Positions 31,840-42,499 of a DNA stretch of 64,000 nt are shown piece after piece (the first letter of the stretch is position 1; every line of letters begins with the position of its first letter). A program made the position numbers and the translations under genes. Source of the stretch: Rosellinia necatrix (taxonomy: Eukaryota; Ascomycota; Sordariomycetes; Xylariales; Xylariaceae); assembly GCA_021209875.1 (NCBI GenBank), contig JAGYVD010000004.1, positions 2,976,001-3,040,000 of the forward strand, written 5' to 3'. The notes beneath the pieces were generated by a model. The model was not told where the DNA came from, ran no database searches, and was given only the letters and a program-made list of their open reading frames with translations.

Positions 31840-34348
31840 TTATTCGTCCATTACGGATGCAAACTTGTCCATCAAAGACTGGTGGATATCCTCAAACTAC
31901 ATCAACAGTTAGCCATTCCGGTTTATGCATCAAGTTGGAATTGTATAATGCGTACCTTCTTGCAAATAGCTTCCTCCCCGTCGTTGGGATCTTCAAATTT
32001 CAGACTTCGAAGTTGGGCTTGCAGATCGCTAGTAGCCTCGCGAACCTTGGACCAGCTCTGGCCTTGAGCGATTGCCTTCTGTGCCTCGTCGTGGAAACCC
32101 ATCATGAGCTTCATCATCCATTCCGTCTTCCAAAGGGGGCAGAACTGGTCATATTTCGAGTATCCATTCTGTTGTAAGAAATCCTCCTTGAGCAGCGTAG
32201 CGATATCGAGAGTGATCTTGTCGGGATCTGACAAGGCCGACTTACCGACCAGTTGTACGACCTGGTCAAGCTCGTCCGAGTCGGTCAAGAGTTGCTTGAT
32301 ACGATCACGAAGTCGAGGGAACTCGGGGTAGTCAGTTTCGTACCACTTATCGAGCGAGTTTGTGTACTTGGAGTATGAGACGGAAGTGTTAATGGAAGGA
32401 AAGTGTTTTCGCTGTGCGAGCTTCTTATCGAGACCCCAGAAGACTTGCACGATATTCAGGGTAGAGCTCGTGACAGGGTCGGAGAAATCACCGCCTGGAG
32501 GGCTGACAGCACCGACAATACTGACACTGCCTCCCCGCTCGGGGGACCCCAGACACTGAACCTTTCCGGCACGCTCGTAAAAGCTGGCGAGCTTGGTACT
32601 TAAATACGCAGGGAAACCTTGGTCAGCAGGCATCTCACCAAGACGTCCGGAAATTTCACGCAGGGCTTCAGCCCATCGGGATGAGGAATCCGCCATCATA
32701 GCCACGTTCATGCCCTGGTCACGGAAGTATTCGGCGACAGTAATGCCAGTGTAAATAGAAGCTTCGCGAGCGGCGACCGGCATGTTTGAAGTATTAGCAA
32801 TCAGCGTCGTTCGCTTCATGATGGGCTCCCTGCGGCCTTCGACTTCGATGGAAAGCTCTGGGAAATCCTTCAACACTTCAGCCATTTCGTTACCCCGCTC
32901 ACCGCCTGTCAAATATCAATCGTCAGCAACTTCTCCTTTCGTTAGGTGGTGGAGAATGTGGAGCGTAGAAAGAAAGCGCCCGAGGATGGGTTCAGATTCC
33001 GGAGGGGAAGAAGACCATGACTCCGAGAGGGAAAAACAAGAGACCTGATAAATCACTCACATCCAACGTATACAATGACATCACTGTTGGAGAACTTGGA
33101 AACGGACTGCGAAATGACCGTTTTACCGCATCCAAAAGCCCCAGGAATAGCAACGGTACCACCCTGTACACTGGGGAATAAAGCGTCCAAGACTCGTTGA
33201 CCAACGATAAACGGGCTGTTGGCGGATAGCTTCTCGGTAGTGGGCCGAGGCACACGGACGGGCCATACTTGCATCATACCGTACTCGGTCTTGGTGCCGT
33301 TGAATTCAACCTCGAGGATCTTCTCCTCGACGGTGTATTCACCCTTAGAGGCGATCTTGGTAATGGTGCCCCTTGCCCTGGGAGGAAGGAGAATCTTGTG
33401 GACCTTAATGAAGGAGTTCTCGAAGACGGTGCCCCATACGTCGCCTCCGGATACGTGATCGCCGACCTTCATTGACGGTGTGAACTCCCATTTCTTCTCG
33501 CGATCAAGGGCCGGGGCGGCGACACCACGAGGGATATAAATGCTCTGGGATTGCTTTTGGATCTTCTCTAGTGGCCGTTGGATGCCGTCGTAGATGTTGT
33601 GTAATAGGCCGGGCCCGAGCTCGACGGATAAGGGCTTGCCGGTTCGCTGGACGGGGTCGCCGACAGTAAGGCCAGCTACTTGTGTGTCAGCGCGTGGTTT
33701 GGCAACAGGAGACGAGAAACGGGGCATACCGGTTTCCTCGTAGACTTGAATGGTAGCTTGATCGGCGTTGATCCGAATAACCTCGCCGATCAATTCGTCG
33801 TGGCCGACTTTGACCTTACTCGACGTCAGTAAGGAAGCAGAGGGGGGGGGAGGACAACAACCGAGGGGGGTCGCATACCAGCTCGTACATAGCCACACCC
33901 AGCAGGTGTTCAGCGACAACAACGGGTCTGTAATCGGAAGAATTAGTCTTCTAGTGCATGGGGATTGGATGCCCCCGTTTATGGGGGGCAGGTGTGTAGA
34001 CGGGTGTGTGAGCAGGTGTGTAGACGGGTGTGTGAGTAGGTGTATGGACGGCGGCGAGGGTGGTTACGAACCCGGAGACGGAGTAAACCTTGCCTGTGCC
34101 CAGTGCGTTAGTACATACATATAGGAGACACGAGTGGAGTAATGAAGAGGGGGGAGGGGGAGAAAGAAGGGCATACCAGCAATGAAACCGTCATGGTCGC
34201 CGTTGGCGGCTTTCGCAGACTGGTCGAGGGGTCAGCAACGATTATCAGCAAAGATGTGTCGGTGGGTGGCGTGGCGGGGCGCCATAGCAGAGCAAGGCTG
34301 CCACCATCCAGCTCGAGCTATGGTCGGGTGCAAGCTTACTGGAGCCAT
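31840..34348 (-). CDS. VMA1: Vacuolar H+-ATPase catalytic subunit A
   Basis: Eight exons: 34348-34340, 34219-34177, 34093-34072, 33927-33879, 33814-33730, 33675-33061, 32905-31956 and 31896-31840, giving 609 aa, the size of other fungal Vma1 proteins. It hydrolyses ATP in the V1 sector to acidify the vacuole and endosomes. Visible motifs: [31 protein letters not shown], the P-loop [38 protein letters not shown] and [14 protein letters not shown]. There is no intein; instead an intron of 155 bp splits the Cys codon of VGCGERG. The 5' end is intron-dense, with exons of 9, 43, 22 and 49 nt. A start at 34396 (19-codon first exon) is also in frame. Intron 3 holds a GTGTGTAGACGG repeat (about 33990-34050). 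Confidence 0.95.
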
Positions 34349-34840
34349 CTTAGGAGCTTGTGCGGCTACTTTCGAGGCCTCGGCAGCTTCGCTCATGGAA
34401 CCGGGAGGGTTGGTCGGGCGGGGTGAAGCTGCAGGGGATGGGGCTGCAAGCGGTGCTGGTGGTGATGATGAGGTCGGAGAGGAGTCTGGAGATGTAATAG
34501 CAATAATGGTCGCAGTAGCGGCGGCGGGAGCTGTTACTCGTAGCACGGGGCTCGGCGACAGGGATGATTGGACGGCAGCTTCAGCGGCTGCCTCTGGCTC
34601 GTCCAGCAACCACGCTGTGGCTTTAGCGTCCCCTGGCCCTGTTTCTAGCGTCTCCGGCTCTGCCCCGGACAGCACAGGCGAGGCGGGCGCAGGTGTGGTT
34701 AGGGCACTGGCAGAGGGTGTGTCAGCAGGTGTCGGTGTGCTGGGTCTGCTGCTGGGCCTGCTGCTGTTTCCACTGCTGTTCCGTCGCATGAGATCCACCA
34801 GCGACGGCCGGGCCTTCAAGGTCGGTCGTAAGCCGAGCAT
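34349..34840 (-). other. Open in-frame extension upstream of VMA1
   Basis: The VMA1 first-exon frame stays open for 164 more codons upstream, to an ATG at 34840. The potential peptide is rich in Pro, Ser, Ala and Thr (SRPSTPTPADTPSASALTTP). Known fungal Vma1 proteins lack such an extension, so it may be leader, a separate short frame or an alternative start. The opposite strand is also open across most of it, which weakens the case for coding. Confidence 0.3.
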
Positions 34841-35045
34841 GAACCCTCCCTACGATTGGTCGCTGCTAAGACGCGCGTCGGACCCTTTTGCAGACCTCTA
34901 CAAGTATTGGGTACCTGCTCGACTACAACACAAAAGCGCCTTGCCCTTTGTGTCTGGTTAGATGGGGAGGTCGGCGCAGTGTCGAGCACGATTGACATGC
35001 ATGCACAGACAAGTAGAAGTAGGTAAGTACCCGACTCAGATACGC

Positions 35046-35098
35046 ATTGGTATTGGTATCGGTATTGGTGTTGGTATTGGTATTGGTATTGGTATTTG
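35046..35098. repeat. (TTGGTA)n hexamer microsatellite
   Basis: About nine copies of TTGGTA with single-base variants (TTGGTG, TCGGTA) in a row. Confidence 0.9.
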
Positions 35099-35927
35099 TT
35101 GACAGTGAGCCAAGGTAAAGGGACTGGCCGTTCACTAGTGGTCCAACTGGTAGGTAAGGTGAAGAAGGCTGGCTCATCGCGGTGGAAACCCGGGAGGCTC
35201 CCTCCCCTAGATATGTATACCAGGGTACCTAATGCTACGGTAGAGCGTCTAGGTGGCTTGGTTGTTTCTCCTAGAACGAAGCTGATGCGACCGCCAAGTT
35301 GTACTTATCAAGCAGCTAATTACTGTCACTAAGGTTGCTCCTCAAGGATGACGGGATTTCACCGGCGTAGCCTCACAACTTTATCTCCATCTTCTTCATT
35401 CCTCATTCCTAATTCGGTATAGAAATAGGTAGCCCATTTTATAAGTGACCCTGTACCTACTACCTACCTGTCACCAGTTCGGCACCTTATCTAGCTCCAT
35501 CCTCCTTCTCGTCATTGCCTTCCTAATGATTACTATAGTTACCTAAACAACTAAACAACTAGCAGATAAACAAACGAATAAATGGAATGAAACATATGAA
35601 TTCGACATTATGCTCCCCGGAGTGACTGTTTTTCGTCATATTTGTCTTACTTTGAGAATACCGATGGTCACCCGCGTCGCGTCGTCGTCAACAGCAGTCG
35701 ATTGATTCAGGATTCGGAATATCTCTTATCGAAATCTGCTCTAATGACGATCTTACGTTACCGAAACAATTGTAACTCCTTACTCTATTTCCTCTCTCAA
35801 CCCCAATATTATAGATTAGCTAGCTTATTTATACTGCGTCTAAATCGAAGCGCACGTACCGCTTAAAGATAGGCGAATGGTGTTTGTCACCTTGTTTTCT
35901 CATCTCTTTACCAGAGCACTTAGGACT

Positions 35928-35937
35928 ACACACACAT

Positions 35938-35970
<33 letters not shown>
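35928..35970. repeat. (CA)n(TA)n microsatellite
   Basis: A CA-dinucleotide run passes directly into a TA run of about ten units. Confidence 0.9.
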
Positions 35971-35971
<1 letters not shown>

Positions 35972-36526
35972 TATCATAATCTGGCCTCAAAACACACGAT
36001 GTGTATTGCATTATATGAGTAGGGAAACAACTCTCGCTCTTAGCCATCCGGTACGGTCCGAGCGTTGACTCGTTGAGACGTCAGCCAGAGTATCTTGTAT
36101 GAGGTATCAATGTTCCCTTTACAAAACGAAAGCGGCTGATAATTTTATGTAACCTGTCTAGGAGTTGCTTGTAAATGTGGGGGGAGACCTCCAAAATAAT
36201 AAATGCTATGGAAAAGGGAGCTCAATCGTACGGCAAGTAGGTGCCTGCCTGTCCGTCGGGCTTAGAATGCCTGGTCTATCTACAGGTCTTTTTTTCTAGT
36301 ATAACATCCACTTTATTAACGATCCTAAACTCACATGCTCAACGAGATAGGAAAGTTTCTGTTGTCTCCTCGGTTTAGGACGGCGAGGCTCTCTCGTTTT
36401 CGGATAAAGAGCAAAAGCGACTTCTATGATATACCAAGATGAGACGTAATGCCTCCAAAATGTTTATTTTGAGAACCCCCCTTCCTCCCCCCCCTCCTCC
36501 CCCCCCGAGCCTCTTCGTCCCAATAT

Positions 36527-38992
36527 CTAATTGCCTTCTAACATTGTGCTCAGCCAAGCTTGGCTCTCAGGATTGCCGGCCAAGACGCCCAAAGTATCAA
36601 CTAACACCGAGCCGCCACACTCATGTTCCCCGAGCCCGATGGCGGGGGAGTTTTTCGCCGGCCTATTCACCAAGTTCACACGACCAGGAGGGATACAGTT
36701 GTCCTGAGCCCGCCCTGCTCTCAGTTTGCATATCTCGGCGCTCTTGCAGTCTTCATCACACACATCCGACTGCCAGCCTCTCCGCTTCCTCGCCATAAAC
36801 TGTTCAAACACCGCTGGGTGCTCCTCAAAGACTTCAGTCACTTCATGCCAGAAGGCAGCATCCAATTCACGAACCCCTTTGCCGGAATCATCAGTATCCA
36901 CCTCGAGGGGCGCGAGAGGTGGGGTTACGAGGGCGCCATAAGCTTCTCTGGCAGAGTAATATTTTGTCCAGACCGGGCCTTCGGAACTCTGAAATGCCTG
37001 GTTACTCATGTTTGCAATGTATGTCGTGACGTCCATGACCCCGAACGTGACCGGGTCAACGTCATAGACGCGGAAAGCTGGGTGTCCTGAAGTAGGGGTC
37101 ATAGAAGGCCCAATATATGACACGGCAACTCCGTTGTCGGAAATTCGTTGACTATAATTAGAATATGAAATCTCAAACTCGTCAACGTGAGTGTGGCCTA
37201 CCCCTCATAATTAGAAATTATCGGTTTCTTATAAAGAACTCAAACTATTCGAAGGGTGCAAATGTGTATTAGGGGGTCACGAGTGTGCGCTTACCAAAGA
37301 ACAATGCCGCCACAGTTGCCTCATACCGGTTCAGAATTTGGTCAAAATAATTAGATGCATCGTGGAATGCATCTCGGGCGCCCGGGGCCATGTGCCCTAT
37401 GATATACACTCTCTCGCCTGCCTTCTCTGCCGCATCTAGCTCGCTGATCAGCCAGGCAAACTGCCCGCTTGGATCCTGATCCATCGGCTCCTGATATAGC
37501 CAAAAATTATGCACATAATAAAGATTCGTACTGAGCGATATGATGCGCAAGTTTGCCTCAGGGTATTTGGTTGAGTATGCACCAAACTCTCTCACTGTAT
37601 CAGCAGCGTAGGTTCCGACCCATTTTGCCCATGAAGAAGACAGGACATTGTAAAGCCACTGCGTGGAGGAACTCACCCCTAAAGGGGGGTATGAGTTCGC
37701 TGGTGACGCTTCGTGGTTTCCCGCAGTTCCGTACACCAACATACCCGCGGCCGCCATCCGATCATAGGCTTTCGTCACATCAAGCGTATTCTGTAGTATA
37801 GTCGTGTTCCATATTGCGTGATCTACGATGTCACCAGTGAAGATACTGAAAGCTGCATCAGGCACCATTGTCTGTATTGCCTTATACATGCTCTGCTCTA
37901 ATTTTATTGGCGAGTCGCATGTATGCTCACCATTTGGCCCGGCCGGATGTGTTTCATTGCCGGGTGCTGGTCCATCGGAGTAGTTTCTGTCGTAAGATCA
38001 CAAGTTATTAATGAACAAAAAGTACATAGTTGTAGTCATGCCAACCTAGTAGAGAAGACCATTATTGGAAAGAAAGAAAAGAACGGGATATAACCACAAT
38101 ATGTGATAGTATGGTTGCCGTACGGCGGAGACGACTCAAAGATCCCTCTTACCTGCAACAGATGAATTTAGTGCAATTAGCATCAGCACCCTCGGTATAC
38201 CAAGGATCAACGTGAATATCCGAATAGTGGATAACACGCAGTGGATTCTTTCCACTCGGCCTTGGTCTCTGTCTGATGGGCTTCGGGGACGGAAAAGCAA
38301 TGTTGAACTTCTCGACGTCAGGGAATGGGCACAAGCCAAATAGCGCGATGCAGGCGAGCCGTGACGTCTTGGACCCAATACGCAGGCCCCGGAGGCTGTG
38401 CGCTATGATGGGGCCTTCGAGGGCAATAGATCCCTCGCAAACATCGTCGTCCGCTATCTAGGCAAACACCATTAGCCAGCGAAGTTTTCAAGGAGAGGTG
38501 ACAACAGAATCGCCCAGCGGTCCAACAATCCAGCAACCGGGCCGGACGGACGGACGGACGATTCATTGGCAGATAGGGGTGATAGAGCAGGGGTTTAGTA
38601 CCTTCAGTCGCTTGCACGCCCGAGTCCCCAACGCGATGAAGAAATCGTCACCTCGCGCGGCGGCGAATTTCAGCTGGAGAAGTGTAGCCTAGAACGATTT
38701 AACGCTTGCTCGGTCTCAAGCACACTCTATTCAACGACGGCGTATGGAAAAAACCAACCTCGCACGCAACACAGGAACCGGGCCCGTGCGCATGTAGCGC
38801 TGGCTCGGTACCTTCTGCGCTTGCTGGGATTCCATGGCCTGCTCCTGAATCTAGAAGCGGCTTCTGCACTCCACGGTCGGAATGCAGTAACCTGCCCGGA
38901 ATTTGTGCCTGGGTCTGTGCCTGGGTCTGTGTCTCGGCCTGGGTGGCAACTGCCACAACGGCGGCGGCGGCGAAGGGGAGGAGCAGTCGCAT
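36527..38992 (-). CDS. Secreted acid sphingomyelinase-like phosphodiesterase
   Basis: Five exons: 38992-38759, 38688-38602, 38457-38153, 37986-37295 and 37197-36527, all phases consistent, giving 662 aa. The protein starts with a signal peptide (MRLLLPFAAAAVVAVATQA). A Cys-rich saposin-like region (SCVACE, RACKRLKIADDDVCEG) precedes the metallophosphoesterase domain. All metal-binding motifs are present: YSDIHVDPWY, FTGDIVDH, GTAGNHE, YIIGHMAPG and GHTHVDEF. The C-terminal domain has Cys pairs (DVCDEDCKSAEICKL) typical of this family. It should cleave sphingomyelin-like phospholipids or other phosphoesters outside the cell or in the vacuole; the substrate in fungi is not certain. N-glycosylation sites are frequent, in line with secretion. 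Confidence 0.92.
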
Positions 38993-41100
38993 CGCGGCGA
39001 GGCCGGCCTTTCCCTCTCACACTCTGCGCCGTGATATCAGCAGTGTCACCGTCGTTATGCGGGCACAACCGTGCGCTCCCCCGAATACCAGCCTGAGATA
39101 GCTACTGTAGGTATGAGGCATGGGATCACCTCTCATGCATGGGAAGATGCAGCTGGGCCCTGACCTTGTCCAGCTCGACTTCTCAACGAAACCCCAAAGG
39201 TTCTTCGACCAGCGCGCGCGTGTATCTTGGATGTTTCACCAGCCAACCAGAGTCGCAGTCTCTGAAGCTCTAAGACGCCAGCCGTTGGAGGGGTCGTGAT
39301 GCAACGATGATGTAGATAGTAGCTGGGTAGTGTTCCCAGGCACTACTTACTTACCTAAGTCACTACCTACCTATGTGCACTCCACACTCCGCCACTCATT
39401 GTAGTGTAAACGTTCACCGATAGGTCCCCGCCATCTAGCGCGGATGCCATAGGTTGCATGGATCATGATGTCGCCTGCCCATTTCTCAGCCCCACTTAGG
39501 TTAGTTCCCTTAAGGGTTGACCCAGATGCGGGAGTCTCCTTACAAGTGGGGATCGGATACGTCGGTCAGAGCATCGGTGTCTGAAGAAGTCCAACCCAAC
39601 AAACACCACTATATTCAACCCCCTCTCTACGGTGTGTTTCCCCCACAGAACGGCATAGGCTAAGGCACAGGTGGGTTGAAGGCTAGGCGGCCATCTACCC
39701 GAATCTATCGACTAGAACTAGCTGAGTTAAGTACTCCTACCCGAGCGGGTTTTCCAGCCCTAAGGGGGGTGCACCGGGCAACCAACACTCCCCCTTTATA
39801 GAACCCCTCCTGCGTACACTATCTACTCTTCCTACACCCCATCCCGAGTTCACAGATGCCCTAAAAGGCCTACCTAACCTAAGTAGATACCAGCATGCCA
39901 CGATAAGACGAGAAGACCCGCGACCAACCCTTGTCTCACGTGTGATATATGCAGTACACCCTAGCCTCCTGCATGACATACTTGCATATTGGAAGGTCGA
40001 GGTGGACGCATCAGTGGAAATCTGCTCAAATTTGCCCCGGCATGTTTCCCTCAGTCTCCTCCTTCCCTCCCCCAGGCTCGGCTCCGGAAGCCGTCTACCT
40101 GCACACCAATTGACCCCGTTCACTTACATATACCTGCCTGGTACCTAAGGCAATCACGGATCCATACCGAGGGCATCGTATGCATCGGGTAGGCACATCC
40201 CAACCTGCCGTGCTTTACGCCCTCCCACCCTCTATAGTGCCAGCTAGCCACCTACCGCGTCGGAATTCACCCCCAGCTTTTCGCCTACGCAAGGGGGCTG
40301 GCTGCGTAGCGGGGGTGAGGTCGTGTCCAGCACAACGAGGTGTCATTCCGCCCTCGGGTTGCCGCTTTCTGTTCCTTCACCTGCATGACACCGCGTGCGT
40401 TCTATCTCACCCTTGCTCCCACCGTTCCGCTGCCTCCGAGATGTCTATGTGATCTGACGATCATCCGTACCCGACTCCTGCGCGTGCAACTCAAGGGCCC
40501 TTCCTATTGGAAGGCCTCCGAGGATGTTTATGCAATGATGGGGCGTCTTTTCAGATCAAGACTCGGCGGACACAACAAAAGCAAAAAGCAAAAAAAAAAA
40601 AAAAAGTGGCAAAAAGCAAAAACAATGTGAAAATGGATTTTAACGCATCTGGATGCATTCCGACCATTCTCCCAGAGCGAATGACGGACAATACTATACA
40701 AAGCAGCGCAGGCCGGGCCATGTCTAATCGGTTCGCCGGTCGAAAATCGGGCGTTGCCATGCGGCTAAGCCATGAGATAGTTGAGATCCTTCCCCTCGAC
40801 CTTTCCCAGAACGACCGACAACGATGCAAATGACCCGCCAAAAAAAGCAGTTTTAGCTATTCAAAGACACGAGCCTCCTAATGCTTGCAGTACCCTCTTC
40901 CCCTTTCCGAGAATGCTAAGTCCCGCCATCCCCGGGTTGCCATGACCGAACTTTTGGGTGAGATGAGAGCTGTAGAGAGTTGTAAGTGATAGCCGCATCC
41001 GTGGCGATAGTTGCCGTGTAACGCCTCCGCGCTGTTGGAGGGGAAGCTGGTTGATAGTTTGTACAAAGAAACATGCCATCTATGCAAAATGCCCTTCCTC
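38993..41100. other. Intergenic region
   Basis: Promoter of the sphingomyelinase gene and 3' flank of the ACT-domain gene. CTACCTAC motifs lie at about 39350-39375 and an A-run at about 40590-40604. Short open frames on both strands look like chance. No supported gene. Confidence 0.5.
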
Positions 41101-42499
41101 TTATTCCTTTTCAAGAAGGGGCTTCAGCACTTCAAGCGCCTTAATCGACTGTTCATTCGACAAAATCACGGCACCTGCGCGCGCGGTCGAGAGATACGAT
41201 AACTCAGCACCAACGCCTGTCTCTATCATATGCATCTCGCCAACAAGCTTCCCTGCTACACCGGAGACAATGCCTGTTGCCTCAAGGGGAAAATTAGAGA
41301 GGTCAAGGAATATGGGTACCAGATCGCCTTCGATATCACCAACCACAGAGTCGCCAAAGACGTGGAGAAGGGCTTTATCTAATAACAAGGAGGGGGCGTC
41401 CTCTAACGCCAGTGTGATTGATAGAAACTTGGGTTGGCCAGCCAGGGCTGCAATGAGACAGGTATACAGCTTAGTATCCATGTGATCGAGCCAGTTAGTG
41501 CTATGCCCATTGCTAGCCGACCGCCAACCCGCCCGACGGCTACTCAAGTCGATGAACTCGGAGACATCCCGACCAGAGCACTGAACAAGGCTAAGGCCCT
41601 CGCAGGTATAAGGCACCACATTTCGCTTCTTCAGTAGTTCAAATGTACGCTTTTGTAGCTCTGCGACGCTAGATGGCGGGGGTGTCGATGGGGGTTCATT
41701 GCCCTGACTCCTCACACGGCCGTGCGACATGATGGGTGGCGACACGTACGATGATTCGCCCTCAGTGCATTCGAATCCCCGAGAGAGCAGTGCTTGTACG
41801 ACCGTGTCCTTTTTCTTCCTGGGCACGAGTATGAAATCCGAATAATACGTTGTGATGAAAAGAATGGGGATGCCGGCCAGTGCCAGGGGCGATGTCAGCT
41901 CCATGACACGGTTCCCTGCGTCCATCCCTGCACTGATGACAGAGAGGACCAGGTAGGTCTCTTTCGAGATAGTAACCCGCCTTGCAGCATCGTGCGGCAG
42001 ACGGTTGACGACGGGCTCAAATACGGTCTTGGCCCAGTGGCTGTGGCACACGACTGAACACTCGATCGGCGTTATGCTAATGTTGAGGAACGCATGCCTC
42101 GCATCAATACCGAGCCCTTCAACCTCATTGGTGAAGTTGGCATCCCTAGCCCCTTGGGGAAGAAGAACTTGGACTATGGGCTGCAAAAAGGTTGGGTATA
42201 AGTCCAGAGGTATGTGTATTAGGCTGAAGGTCCCCTCCTAAAAGATTTGCTAGTTAGCTTAACTGTGCGTGCATCATCATTGTTGTGTGCGTATGCAAGA
42301 TCCGGCCGGCCGTGCTGCTTGCATGGCCGGACACCCTCGCGGTGGTACGCTCGACTGTGGCGTGACGAAAGGGTCCTCCCCCCATGGTCGCCACTTTTGC
42401 CACCGAACACGAATAACGCTCACAAGTTGTGTGTTTCAAGCCAGTACACTAGGAAGCGGATATGGATTTGCTCACCAGGAATAATATTTGGCCGTTCAT
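41101..42499 (-). CDS. ACT-domain protein of the CASTOR/GATS-like family
   Basis: Exon 1 (42499-42476) encodes only MNGQILFL. A 238-bp intron (GTGAGC..TTTTAG) leads to exon 2 (42237-41101), giving 386 aa. The start then reads EGTFSLIHIPLDLYPTFLQPI, followed by FLNISITPIECSVVC, TISKETYLVLSV and the ACT-like block ELTSPLALAGIPILFITTYYSDFILVP. This last block, repeated in a weaker form in the second half (IVSGVAGKLVGEM, LSYLSTARAGAVILSNE), is the hallmark of fungal proteins related to the arginine sensors CASTOR1/2 of the TORC1 pathway. Amino-acid binding is therefore plausible but inferred. Nothing in the neighbourhood adds to the assignment. Confidence 0.83.

Larger units (their letters stand above)
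34841..36526. other. Intergenic region with two microsatellites
   Basis: No supported gene. Contains the hexamer repeat at 35046-35098 and the CA/TA tract at 35928-35970. A C-run block (36474-36506) lies just past the sphingomyelinase stop. Confidence 0.5.

Noticed and set aside
34182..34961. A 259-codon open frame on the plus strand over the VMA1 5' end.
   Set aside because: It covers VMA1 exons and introns on the opposite strand, is low in complexity, and has no recognisable domain.
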